In this document: positions 1 to 10,319 of the stretch, in pieces | Numbering within the stretch: the first letter of the stretch is position 1 | Layout of the letters: each line of letters begins with the position of its first letter | From: Dipteronia dyeriana | Taxonomy: Eukaryota > Streptophyta > Magnoliopsida > Sapindales > Sapindaceae | DNA: 64,000 nt | Assembly (NCBI GenBank): GCA_032871835.1 | Contig: CM065298.1 | Location: 75,172,154 to 75,236,153 of the forward strand | Direction of reading: 5' to 3' | Notes under the pieces: generated by a model | Databases searched by the model: none | What the model was told of the DNA's origin: nothing | What the model saw: only the letters and a program-made list of their open reading frames with translations | Position numbers and translations under genes: made by a program

Positions 1-269
1 TATTTTATTTTGGGATTGTAACAAGAAGGGTGACCTATCATCACCATAATTTCCTTCTTGGTAGTTGCTAAATTTTTATTTTTTTATTATTGTAATAAAA
101 ATACTGCATTATATTGTAATAATAAAAAAAACTGAACTATTTTTTTATTTAAAATTCTTGTGTAATACATTCAAGTATCGAAGACTTGAAGGTTTGAAGA
201 ATTGGAAGCAACCGGAACAAGTTTGGGACCATGCGAGCCATAGCAACAAATGTGCATGCAAAGAGCACG

Positions 270-425
270 TGGCCACGATTGTTGTGGCATAGGCTGCGCA
301 CGGCAGCCCTATGGAAACCATGGGCTGCGCATGGCAGCCCTTTAAGGGTTGTGGGCTGCGTACGCCCATGGGAGGGAGCCAAGGGTGTGCACACCCATGG
401 GAGGCAACCAGGGAGTCCAAACGAT
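270..425 (+). other. G+C-rich inverted-repeat block in Copia leader
   Basis: Inside the very A+T-rich leader lies a short G+C-rich block. The near-palindrome GGGCTGCGCAnGGCAGCCC occurs about twice, followed by CCATGGGAGG-type repeats. The same block is present in the sister element (about 62635-62760). It could fold into stem-loops in the RNA, as leader packaging or dimerisation signals do, but that role is inference. Confidence 0.5.
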
Positions 426-1190
426 GAAGGCCGAGTGAAGACTTGTTTGCCATGAAATGAGTTTTTGTATTCCAAGGCATATGTAATTTACTTGCTTTTC
501 TAGGATGGACCAAAATTGAAACTATTTATATTTTTGTAAATATTACAATGTTTGTCATTGTTTGATAACATGTCATATAGAATAGGAGTGCCACTCATAT
601 ATCTCTTTTGGTATGAACATGCACTTAATGGTTTAGGTATCTAATTGGCATCTAGATAACTTGGTAAATCATTCTTTAGAATTCGATCATACGCCTTAAG
701 TAATTGAGTGGGAGAAGGTGTTTTGGAACACCTATGGCCTCCAAGTTTAGTTGAGCTTTATGTTTCATGTAATAACCTCTTAAGAGGTATTCATGAATGA
801 AATTTAGCAAGATACTTCCTTACAAGGATTAACTAGACAATTAACCTAAATGATATCTACTCCCAAATGAGGGATATTTGTGAGAGATTATATTGAAGGT
901 CGATAACGTGGTAACACACTCAATGTGATTTTATTAACATCCTCTCAAGAGTTCTTGTTAATAAAAATTGCAAGGCTAAAATTGAAAACGCTGGTTGTTA
1001 TGTTAACAATTAGGTGGGACCTAGTCCAACTAGTAAGTGGTACGAACTCCCAAAGGAGGCGTGACATTTATGGGTGTTAGATCACCATTGAATTTGTACG
1101 ATTGAATTATTTTATTTAATTCAAGATAAATAATTGAAAGTGCTTTATAATTATTGTTTACTTATTAATTTTTTGTTATTAAAAAAAATC

Positions 1191-1886
1191 ATGACCCCAT
1201 CCCTAATCAAACATCCTAAAAGATAATACTTGAACTGATGATAATTATATCAAATGGAAAGGAAAATTGGGTTATTGTTGCAAGTTTAAAAACCATAAGT
1301 TCGTTTTGTCTATTGCTAAAACATCTACTCCTATTAATGAGTCTAATGAGGAGCAAAGAGATGAGTATCGGTAATGGAAGTCTTCAGATGAGATGGATAA
1401 ATGGACGTTATATTATGGTCAGCATCCCCGACTTGTTGCAATAACAACATGAAGGAATGGAGACTACTGTCGATATAATGATATCTCTGGAAGAGATGCT
1501 TGCTATGAAGTCCAGGACGACTAAGAGAGAGGCAGTGACTGCTTTCATGAATCTTAGGATGAAACCTTGACAGACTGCTAAAGTACACATGATAAAAGTC
1601 ATAGCACATCTCAATATTGCTGAACTCAATGGTGCTGAGATAGATGGTAAATTGACATGATTGTCAACTCACTGTCAGACTCCTTTGATTAGTTCAAGTT
1701 GGACTACATCTTGAACAATAAGGAATACACCTTGCAAGGCCTGATGCAAGATGTTCAAAGCGCCGAAAAGATTATTGTAAAAGGCAAGGGTCAAGAGTTT
1801 CATATGGTTGGAAAAGTTGCTACTATTAAGACCTGTCAGAAGGTTAAAAAACAACAAAAGAAAAAGCAATTTGAGCCTATTGGATT
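1191..1886 (+). pseudogene. Copia gag remnant
   Basis: Translation in shifting frames matches the first part of the gag of Cop-C: the 'SLI' start, the block containing LLQQ.HEGMETT, then the region ending KVKKQQKKKQ just before the zinc knuckle. Several stops and frameshifts break it. The open stretch at 1699-1890 (DYILNNKEYTLQGLMQDVQS) is the best-preserved part and is almost identical to Cop-C residues near 61300. The zinc knuckle, protease and everything downstream are deleted. Gag would form the virus-like particle; this copy cannot. Confidence 0.8.
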
Positions 1887-2641
1887 TTAAATCTTAACGT
1901 TAAGTTTTCAATAGTATTTATTGGAACATGGCTTCTGGACAAGTCTAAATGTGGTCATATGAGTTAATATGGTAACTTGGAGAGCTATAGGCGGTCTATG
2001 CGCTCTTGGCGATTACTGGTATTCTTCACGAGGATACACCATCTCCATTAAGATTGTCTAGGGTATGAATGAGCAATATTAACTTATTCTATATTTATTT
2101 AAGAGTTCAATTTTAGTTCTTTAATGGAATGAACTAAAATTAATATATCAGACATAGACATAAGTGAATCATTTGTTGATTGTGATTAGGTTATGAAATA
2201 AAAATAATGGGTCTTCTTCACATGTGGACTTTTTATTAAGGTACAATGGATTTATTAAAATAGGAAAAATCATATAATGGCCCATGTATAGTCTTGGGCA
2301 ACAAGGTTAAATATTTTAGCTTAATTATATTATTTTTTATTTTATTATTTCATTAAATGGAAATTAATTAATTTGGTAATTAATTAATTATTTAATTAAA
2401 AGTCAAAATCGTTTTTCTAATAGGAGTAGGTCTCCTAATATTATACTATTGTTGGTAGTATAATTAATATTAAAGATTATATTTGATAAATAGATAAATA
2501 AAAAGAATTATTTATATAGTCAAATTAGGAAATCTTTAATATGGTTATAAATACTCTAATGAGATGGATTAGGAGTCCTGGTGTAGAGTAGAATTCTTCT
2601 TTGAAAAAGGATTCTTTGTCACCAAGTAAATCCACCTAAGG
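1887..2641 (+). repeat. Copia 3' LTR fragment (Cop-A)
   Basis: Matches the reverse complement of about 56330-57290 of the Cop-C LTR, including the stretch around GGAACATGGCTTCTGGACAA and the repeated 'ttggtgaccaag/aaggattct' motifs. Both LTR ends are missing: the start was lost in the deletion that removed pol, and the last about 0.85 kb is replaced by Tat-A sequence from 2642. Confidence 0.8.
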
Positions 2642-2889
2642 TGCAGACATGTTCCATACCTCGAGGCTACAGAAATGCCTCTGGGCATAATTTCTACTTA
2701 ACCGCTGGTTAGGATCGGCCACCGCGGTCTCGTCTCACTCACCCCTGACAAAGAACCAGTTGTTCTTCTAGTACTTGTTCGATGGGGGGAAACCTCAGAT
2801 GAATCATTTATGGTCTTTGTGGGTGAGAGGGGCAGGATTATCCTCAAAACCATAAGGAATCCAGTTATTCGAAGATGTAGATTGTAGAT

Positions 2890-3560
2890 AGAAAGTGCCC
2901 CCAGTATCTAAGTGACCAAGGGCATTGATGTTACGTATTGGGATATCTGGCCCCGATCTTCTTCAACAATTGCCACAAGCTGATCAGCACCCGATAAGAG
3001 TTGGGAGTCAGTTGGGCAGGAACCATACCCGCATCGGCCAAAAATTGAGCGATGAAAGACTGAATAGGGATGGTGACCCCAGAAGACAGCATGGCCCCAT
3101 AAAAAGTGACAGCTGCAGAAGGGGGGGGGGGGGGGGGGGTTCCATACAGCACGCTTGCCACTGGGGATCAATTGCACCGAATGAGGGATGTTAAATCTAT
3201 CCCTGAACTTCCCAATTTTATCATCAGTCACCATGTTTATTTCACAATCAAACATCAGAGAACTTTAGCATGGCTCTAGGAGCTTGCCTTGAACTCATTG
3301 TCCTTGACATATGTGGACAAGCACTAACAAAGGTAGAAGAATGGTTAGCAGATGAAGGAACAAACTCAGGACAAGCAATAGAGTAATCTATATTTAGGTC
3401 AATAGGTTGAGATGAAGGATAGTGGTATTGTCTATATAACCAGCCTCAATGGCACGCATAAAAAGTTTAAAATATTGATGACGGAGAGTAGGATCCATAA
3501 CTGAAAGATTGATGATAGCAACGAAGCATGAATTGTCGAGGAAGAGAAAGTTAGAGACTT
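2890..3560 (-). pseudogene. Tat-A antisense gene remnant (putative gypsy-type transposon domain)
   Basis: The minus strand encodes, from about 3255 leftwards, DKIGKFRDRFNIPHSVQLIP, then WNPPP, then in another frame VTFYGAMLSSGVTIPIQ and FLADAGMVPAQLTPNSYRVL. This aligns with the Tat-B antisense protein (EIEKYHSRFDLPNSVTLIPA, AIYGSMLCCGVNLPF) and with the general pattern of the Pfam family 'putative gypsy type transposon' (Transposase_28), from memory. A run of 19 G (3121-3139) sits exactly on the conserved Pro-rich turn and throws the frame. Upstream minus-strand sequence to about 3560 (LFMRAIEAGY) probably belongs to the N-terminus. The C-terminal half is missing. Function of the family is unknown. 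Confidence 0.7.
3121..3139. repeat. Uninterrupted poly(G)19 tract
   Basis: Nineteen consecutive G on the + strand. In the minus-strand antisense gene this is a run of proline codons expanded from the conserved WNPPPG turn, which in Tat-B is a much shorter G-rich run. Confidence 0.95.
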
Positions 3561-3642
3561 GGAGTGAAGATAAAATTAGGGTTTTTTTTTTTGCAGAAGA
3601 AGCTATGAGAACATGAGAGGGAAGTGAAAAAGTTTCAAATTA

Positions 3643-3667
3643 TAAATATATATATATATATATAGGG
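3643..3667 (-). promoter_or_regulatory. TATA-rich candidate promoter of Tat-A antisense gene
   Basis: An (AT)n block reads on the minus strand as CTATATATATATA and lies upstream of the antisense gene and inside the 3' LTR boundary. TATA-like elements occupy the equivalent place in Tat-B, Tat-E and Tat-F. It may simply be a microsatellite. Confidence 0.4.
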
Positions 3668-3942
3668 ATGATGTCACCAAGTCATGTAACGTCACCAAGC
3701 ACAGTGTGTGAGAGTGGGGGTAGGTGCACGAACCCCAAAAATCACGTGTCGTTCAAAATTTTAAAAGTTGCTAATGATTACGTCAATCGAAACGGACATG
3801 GTTGGGGTTAACATTTAGCTGTCAAGTATTTAACACACATTAATAGGTTACGAGACAAAAAAGAAGAACAAATTAAACACATTTCGCCGAGCGGGTTCCT
3901 TTTTGGAATGAGATACTCAGTCTTGTATATTTAAGGGGATAT

Positions 3943-4692
3943 TGTTATTGGTATAATTCAAATAGTATGACACGTCAGCAATAAACAAGAGTCGGGGGTG
4001 CCATATCACCAACAGTCAACCAGTCCTAACCAACCTAAGTTGACCAAAGAAGGCCCATCAACCCCCGATCACGATAACATAGACGATCTGATTGGAAGAC
4101 CCGATCGGGGTCATCAAGATGGTCGAGCCTAAGTTTGTGATCGAGTGAAATCACCGGTCGAGGGAAGGAACTTCGGTCGGGTCTGGCAGATGGTCGGTTG
4201 ACTGACACGTAGATAACCCCAGGTTAAATAAAGTTACGACTCTAATACGCAAAAACATAATCTGAATTAAACAAGATATCTTGAAATACACTTTGATAAG
4301 GAAACAGACTTCCTTAAAGATATTAAGGTGCGGATTAGACAAGAAATCCAGTGCAATTAAAATACAATCAACACGAAACAAGAATCCAATAATGCGATTA
4401 CAATAAGTTAGAATTTCGTTCTACTACGGAAACTTACCTTACTTGTATAAATGGGTTAATGCAAATTTAGCTTTCAAGAGTGCAAAAGAGATTGAGTATG
4501 TAAACATCTTTTATATAGTGAAATTTTCTCGCTGTTACCGGCAACCGTGGATGTTTCCCCACCTTGAGGTTTTACCACGTATGTCTCTATTTTTACCTTT
4601 TCTCTCTTTTGTACTTTATTGTTCATCTTTATTTACATCCACTTGTGTGACGCCGTGGTGAGTTATAATTGATCCAAAAATCACCGTCAACA
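3943..4692 (+). repeat. Tat-A 3' LTR
   Basis: Starts TGTTATTGG directly after the purine tract TTAAGGGGATAT and ends CCGTCAACA, like the Tat-B LTRs (start after AAGGGAATAT, end ACGTTAACA). The block CCGTGGATGTTTCCCCACCT.. TTTTACCACGT matches CCGTGGACGTTTCTCCG.. TTTTACCACGT near the end of the Tat-B LTRs. About 750 bp, a little shorter than Tat-B's 0.9 kb, and strongly diverged. Confidence 0.75.
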
Positions 4693-4940
4693 AAATCCTA
4701 TTAAAAATAATTAATTAATTTTAAAATAAAGACCATTTTATTTTAATATTGCTTTTATCCTAAGGCATCCGTGGATGGCCATTTGGAGAGTCCGGAGGTT
4801 TTTCCTCAATTTGTTTAGCCTATGAAACAAGTAGTAAATATTATTTACTTTTGTTCCTTTGCTTTTAGAAAGTACTGAATTATTTTTTATTTTGAAAAAT
4901 GCCAAGCATTATTTAATGCTTTCACCAATAAGAAATAAAG
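4693..4940. other. A+T-rich spacer
   Basis: Short A+T-rich stretch between the Tat-A LTR and the CACTA element. Nothing recognisable. Confidence 0.6.
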
Positions 4941-4957
4941 TTACACTACAAAAGTAT

Positions 4958-5205
4958 GGTCTTTTCCGATGGCTAAATGCCGTCGGAAAAGGTGATTTCC
5001 TTTCGGAAATATGCTTTATCGACCCAAAAAAGTCGTTGGAGGATACGCTCATCGTAAAATAACCATTTACCTATGAGCCGTCACAAATATAACCATTTTC
5101 GATGGTCAAGGCCGTCGAAAAAAATAAAAATGCCATCAGTAGTAGTAATTAAAGGTGGTCAAAGTTACTAGTATTTCCGACGGGGATTGGCCGTCAGAAA
5201 AATTT
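4958..5205. repeat. CACTA left subterminal inverted repeats
   Basis: At least three hairpin-like units: TTTTCCGATGGC...GCCGTCGGAAAA near 4966-4992, ATTTTCGATGG...GCCGTCGAAAA near 5095-5119 and TTTCCGACGG...GGCCGTCAGAAA near 5176-5202. Such motifs are the usual transposase binding sites in this superfamily. Confidence 0.75.
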
Positions 5206-6166
5206 CAATGATAAAAAAATAATGACCCTCGCCACATCACTCTGTCGCCCTAGCTAATTCTATGCATTTCATGTGGCTTGAACCCATGACCTCAATGATT
5301 GATAGTAAAAGTTACTGTTACCGTTTTGCTAACTTTATATATAATATTTTTTACATACTATTTATATATAAGCTATTGATATGTTTGAATATTGTCTAAT
5401 TAAATATTTTTTTATATAATATTTAAATATAAGTATTGATATTGTTTTCTAAAATAATATTTTTAATAAAATATTTCTCTTATGTGATAGGAAATTACAT
5501 TTTACTATTTTAACTTGAAATAGGATACGTATATTATATTATTATTGACTTTATTTTTTATAATCAAAATTTTGCTAAAAACTAAATAGTTAAAACTTAT
5601 TTTAACAAAATTTATTGTTACTTTGTATTATAAACAAATAGATATTAAAAAAAATTATTAGAGTTTTTTTTTTCAAAAAAATATGATATAGTAATTTCCT
5701 TAAACATAATTATAAATAACTAAATATTCTTGTAATTACTAATAATATTGTTATATTTTTATTTATTTAATTTAGTTAGATATACACATAACATAGACTT
5801 CTTATTTGTCCCATTGTTTTGTTCCTAAATTTTGGTCCCTATTGTCTAATTTTCTTGCAATGGTCGCTATAATTTTTTTATTTTTTTTACATGGTCTATG
5901 ACATATTTTTTGAAAATTTCAAAATTAAATCAAAATATGTGACGAAAAATTTTATAGAGTGATTTCGCTAAAAAAATATTGACAAATAAACAATAACACA
6001 TATAGTGATACCTTTAAAATATTGATCTACAAGTCATTTTTTTGTAGTGTATAAGTTATCAAATACATTCCATTATAAATGACAATGTCATAATAAATAA
6101 TATAGAAAATAGTACTACATTTTCGATAGCATAATTGCCCTTAAAATTAATTTGAATTAAATTTTA

Positions 6167-6250
6167 GGGATATTAAGATTTTAATCCCTCTAGTTTGCGT
6201 TTATCTAGGTTTGGTCCACTAGTTTTTTGAATTACTAACTTTAACCCTTC
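6167..6250 (+). repeat. MULE left terminal inverted repeat
   Basis: About 80 bp from GGGATATTAAG to CTAACTTTA, matching the reverse complement of 7530-7612 with few mismatches; shared blocks include GGTTTGGTCCACTAG and TTTTTT.AATTACTAAC. Confidence 0.88.
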
Positions 6251-6409
6251 CGTTAGAAATTCAGTTAAAAGAAAGGAACTGTCATTGTCAGAAAGCAAAA
6301 TGATCGAAATACCCTTAATGAAGGTTTTTGATGAAGGGCAATATGGTAATTTTATATTTAATTAAATAAAAAATAAAAAATAAAAAACAAATTAACTGAA
6401 TCCTTTTTT

Positions 6410-7096
6410 TTGTTCATCATCGTTCATCACCATCTCACCATCATCGGTTGTCGATCATCACCATTTATTTTCCACCAAACACCATCATCGATCATCACCA
6501 TCTCCAATCACCAAATTCTAACTCTCAAACCAAACCACCTAAACACAAACCCAGCCCCAATCAAAACAAAACTAAACGAAAATGAAAATCAAACTAAACC
6601 AAAATCAAACCAAAATTTCAAACCCAGAAAAACAATTTCAAACCCAGAAAACAAAATTCAAACCCAACTAGAAAAAATCAACAACTCTGTTATTGATCAA
6701 TCATTCATCACCATCAACAATCTCCAATCACCAAACCCTAACCCTCAAATTCAACCACCCAAACCCAACACACAAACCAAGCCCCAATCAAAAACTAAAC
6801 TAAACGAAAATCAATTGAAAATCAAACTAAACCAAAATCTCAAATCCAGAAAAAATAATTCAAACCCAACCAGAAAAAATCAACCTGAAAGCTCTGTTCT
6901 TGATCGAAGCATATCCAAACACACTTTATCAACAAACAAAAAAATCATTCACCAACACACTGATTCAATTCATCTCCTCCAACACCATCACCGGTCCAGA
7001 TTTGAATCAATCCCCACCAATCTCATCAAACCAATACCACCCCTCACTGGTCTCATCAAATCAAAACTAGCCTACAAAGAAGAAAAAAAAGAATAA
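6410..7096 (+). other. Low-complexity open frame inside MULE, 228 codons
   Basis: The translation is almost only N, P, K, T, Q, I and H, with no recognisable domain. It consists largely of two direct copies of one segment (about 6495-6660 and 6705-6880; shared words LNENQ..K.K.NQN, SNP). The frame is probably open because the + strand is poor in G and so lacks TAG/TGA. It could be a captured 5' region of a host gene. I do not support it as a protein gene. Confidence 0.3.
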
Positions 7097-7529
7097 GAGA
7101 GAGAGAGAGTGATCGGGTCGTCGTCATCGCTTCTGGTAATCGTCCTTTCTTCGTTGCTGCTCTGATCATCGCCGCCGACTTCGTTGCTGCTTCCGGTCGC
7201 CGTTGCTTGGGTGTTGAGAGGTTTGATGTTGATGATGGAGTGAGTGAGGGAGAGAGAGAGTAAGATTAGGTTTTAGGAGGAGAAAGAAAGAATCGGGGTA
7301 AAGAGAGAGAGAGAGAATGGCAAAATTATTTTGAAAATTATTTAATATTTTTAATAATACTTATTTTTAAATAAAATTAATTTACAAATTACTATTATAC
7401 CTTTCTTCCAGACGGTTTCTAGAAGCTTTTACCAAATTTCCCATAATGCCCTTGTTGACCTAACGGAAGTCAACGAAAAACTAACGGAATTAGACGGTAA
7501 GGACTGGAATAGGTATTGTTAAAGAACTA

Positions 7530-7612
7530 ATGGACTAAAGTTAGTAATTTAAAAAACTAGTGGACCAAACCCAGATTAACGTAAATTAGAGGGACTAAAA
7601 TCTTAATATCCC
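7530..7612 (-). repeat. MULE right terminal inverted repeat
   Basis: Reverse complement of the left repeat, ending CTTAATATCCC at 7612, next to the second TAAATTTTA duplication. The outer about 70 bp are well conserved. Confidence 0.88.
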
Positions 7613-7682
7613 TAAATTTTATCATTCATAAAGGTATTTGTTATGCCATTAAAGCATGGGTAATATTGATTGTTTTTTTCAT

Positions 7683-7905
7683 TATTTTTGACGGCACAAA
7701 AAATACCGTCGGGAATATGGACTATTTTGACGGTCTACGGCCTTCGGACATATTGTTTACTTTTTCCATATTTCCGATGACATAAAGACTATTTCCAACG
7801 ATTCGATCGTCGAAATTGTAGTATTACATTTTGATTCATTTCCGACGGCTCTAATATGGTCCCCGGAAAAGGTACCATTACCGACGGCAATTAGCGCCGT
7901 CGGAA
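7683..7905. repeat. CACTA right subterminal inverted repeats
   Basis: Five or more copies of the same motif as on the left side, for example TTTTGACGGC...ACCGTCGGGAA near 7687, TTTCCGACGGC near 7841 and GACGGCAATTAGCGCCGTCGG near 7880. Confidence 0.75.
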
Positions 7906-7945
7906 ATAATTCATCACTAATAGACATTTTTTTTTTATAGTGTTA

Positions 7946-10314
7946 AGTTAACCTAATTTTCTTACTTTTGCCTATACGGAACTTGGGAAATTTCCCCATT
8001 GCTTTTAGGCCTCCATTATCGCATTCATAGCTTGAGTAAAACAATGAGAATGAAGTGGTAATTTGAATTTTATCAAGTCTCCATCACTTTCTTAAGCAAA
8101 CAAAACTTTCAAATATTGAAAAAAAAATTAAAGAAGATGTTTTAGGGTTTGTAAAACACTAAAGAGGAAGAAAACTAATGTTGGATTCTAAAAATTGGTT
8201 TGTGGTGTCTTTAGAACTTTTTTATACTCTTTAATTATTTTAATTCAGGTTAAAATTATCATCAATAGAAAAATTTTAAATGTAATGTATAAAGATATTT
8301 GATGGATTGTTAACAGGTTGGGTTTGGTATGGCTTTTCAAGTAGAACTTCTAGAGCATATATTTTTGTAGTACTAACAAAAAAAGCTTTTAGTTGTTTAA
8401 ATTTTACAAAAAAGGTGTTGACATTGTATTTTTAAAAAGATCTTTTGGTTGTATAAATTATTAAAAAAAAAAAGAGTTGAGAATGTATTTATAATGAAAG
8501 AGTTATCTGGTGAAATATCTACAATTTATAAAGGGTAGTTGAAGCAATTTATATGTTTTAAAAAAGCTCAAAAAAAAACTTTTTGAGAAATCCCTAATTT
8601 TGGGTTTCTCCAAGTAGATATAAAATAGCTTTTATAAAGGGTAATTGAGACAATTCATATATTAAAAATGGGTTTTTTTAATATGACACTCTTTCCAATG
8701 CTAATGGTGTTAGTCCATATGGGAGACTTTTAAAATAAAAACATTTGTAACTATACATCTAATAATAGTTTAAATATGAGGGGAGATTTTTAATATTGAC
8801 TCTTGATTTAAATATGGGCGACTCTTTTGCCACCCACGGAATATCTTCCTACAACCATATTTTAATGAAACTTTTTTTATTTCTAAAACACCATTACATT
8901 TAATTACTTAGAATACGTAGCGTTATAATTGGAAATCAAATTTACTACCATTACATTTAATTACTAAAAATAAATAGCTTTATAACTGAAAATCAAATTT
9001 ACCTCGTACACCCTAAGTTGAACGATCAATCTATCGTAAACCCTAATAATATTTGTTTAATCAAAGTATCAAACCCAAGTAGAAAAATATAACTTATTAA
9101 CTTCAATTATAGATGTATTTGGAAGAGTTTACGTTGGAAGACCAAGAAGCCAAGAAGGTTTTGTTACAGCAAACTTACTTATGCAACTAACATATCTAAT
9201 TCTCTTAAAAATTTAAAAACACTTTTTTTTCATAATTTTTTTTTATGAAAGAAAATATTCATCATTAAAGTACCAGACAGAAAAATCAAAGAACTAACTC
9301 CAGTTTTCTCTATATCTACTCTCATTCAAACAATTAATTCCAAAACTATTTTCAAAAGAGCTCATTACATTGCGAAACCTGAAATTAGTTTTTCAAGGAG
9401 CAACAACTGGAATTCCGTCCAGCAACTTTGTCAAGATCCCTCTAGCCACCGGATATGATTTTCAAGATATTTTAGGGTGCGTCATGTAAACGTATTTTAT
9501 TTGATGTTTTTTAAAAATAAAAACAAAAATAAAAGTAAGGTTTTAATTTTAGTTTCGAAATCTGAAAACTCGTCTGGTAGTATATATCGAAAATGGTATT
9601 CTGGAAATAAAAACATTGAAACATGTCCGCTAGGTTAACCAAAAAATTTCAAAAATTGAATTTTTTTTATTTCACATTATAACCTAAAAACAATTTGGTT
9701 AAATATTTTATTTCAATTTTTTTTCTAAAGAAAATCCATTAATTATAAATTATAAATTATTTATTAAATGTAAATTATATGAAAAATATTTAAAATCTTT
9801 CAAAAAGAAAATATATATATATAAAAAAAACACCAAAGTAGTCCAGGACCTACTATTGGAGGAGCAGATCGGCGACTCCAATGCTAGATGAAGTGAGATC
9901 GTGTAATGCCCAAATTATGGATCAGCTAACAACTGAACTAAGTGATGATTATGATCAGAATTTGTGTTGATTTCTTACGCTAGGTTTTATTTGTGCAGAT
10001 AAAAGAGATAGTCAAACAAGAAGGAGAAGAAGATTGGATCGAGAGATGTTTGAGAAATAGAGAAATCAGATCAGAGAGAAAGTTGTAAATTCTTCATAAA
10101 TCCCATTTCATAAGAAGAAGAAGAAGAAGAAAAAGAAGTATGGAGGCCAACAAGTCGTGAATGAAGAAGAAGAAAAAATTAGGTCAGTATTCTTTTTAAA
10201 AAACATGGAAAACATGTTTAATTTGTTTTCTATGTGTTTTCATTTTGTTTTTGTTTTTGAAAAAAAAAAAAACGGTTACGAACACATTTTCAATTTTTTT
10301 TTCAAAAAATGAAA
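7946..10314. other. A+T-rich spacer, no gene
   Basis: Long A- and T-runs and no open frame of note. It includes (GAA)n-like sequence at about 10111-10140 and an exon-like patch at 9881-10088 described separately. No TE end could be assigned. Confidence 0.5.
9881..10088 (+). other. Exon-like patch, possible host gene fragment
   Basis: A less A+T-biased island in non-coding spacer. An ATG at 9881 opens 29 codons rich in polar residues (LDEVRSCNAQIMDQLTTELS...). After a pyrimidine-rich stretch ending TTTGTGCAG (9998) a second 29-codon frame begins (IKEIVKQEGEEDWIERCL...) and runs to a TAA at about 10086-10088. The implied gap is only about 40 bp, short for a plant intron. No family recognised. 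Confidence 0.2.
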
Positions 10315-10319
10315 ACAAT
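10315..10319. repeat. Tat-B target site duplication, left copy
   Basis: ACAAT immediately before the 5' LTR; the identical 5 bp follow the 3' LTR at 23530-23534. Confidence 0.9.

Larger units (their letters stand above)
1..2641 (+). mobile_element. Cop-A: Copia retrotransposon with pol deleted
   Basis: This is a partial copy of the Copia family seen complete on the minus strand at 55496-64000. Bases 1-1190 match the reverse complement of that element's leader (about 61850-63005), so the 5' LTR and primer site lie to the left of the window. Bases 1191-about 1886 match its gag. The match then jumps straight into the LTR (about 57290 downwards), so the rest of gag-pol, about 3.9 kb, is deleted along with the first part of the 3' LTR. 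The LTR match stops at 2641, where Tat-A sequence begins. No open reading frame of useful length survives. Confidence 0.85.
2642..4692 (+). mobile_element. Tat-A: 3' end of a Tat-type Gypsy element
   Basis: Contains an antisense gene remnant (2890-3560), its promoter-like region and a 3' LTR (3943-4692) preceded by a purine tract. The order and orientation are those of the 3' part of Tat-B (about 21250-23529), and the block around 2750-2790 (AACCAGTTGTTCTTCTAG) matches 21278-21296 there. All of gag, pol and the 5' LTR are absent. The left edge is an abrupt junction with Cop-A. Confidence 0.75.
6158..7621. mobile_element. MULE (Mutator-like element) nested in the CACTA
   Basis: The element proper is 6167-7612 (1446 bp), flanked by perfect 9-bp duplications TAAATTTTA (6158-6166 and 7613-7621). 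It has long inverted repeats starting GGGATATTAAGATTTTA. A 9-bp duplication and long G-start inverted repeats identify a MULE. No transposase is present. The interior (about 6400-7330) is compositionally unlike the surroundings: a C/A-rich purine-poor stretch, then a more G+C-rich stretch with GAGA repeats, so it may be captured host sequence (Pack-MULE type), which is inference. Confidence 0.87.
4944..7942. mobile_element. Non-autonomous CACTA DNA transposon
   Basis: The left end is CACTACAAAA and the right end is the reverse complement of CACTATAAAA. The element is flanked by a perfect 3-bp duplication TTA (4941-4943 and 7943-7945), the size expected for CACTA elements. Both subterminal regions carry many copies of a TTTCCGACGGC / GCCGTCGGAAA motif, a normal CACTA feature. 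No transposase is visible. Without the nested MULE and one duplication copy it would be about 1.54 kb. Confidence 0.88.

Noticed and set aside
145..513. Overlapping open frames on both strands, including the 122-codon minus frame, and the counterparts at 62488-62881
   Set aside because: They lie in the untranslated Copia leader and are open only because the block is G+C-rich; the same region in the sister element gives different frames.
6410..7096. 228-codon open frame as a protein gene
   Set aside because: Low-complexity composition, internal duplication and a nearly G-free strand explain the open frame; no domain and no homologue recognised.
10190..10314. Possible small hairpin element (MITE) with A/T-rich arms before Tat-B
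   Set aside because: Complementary T- and A-runs are expected in this composition; no defined ends or duplication.
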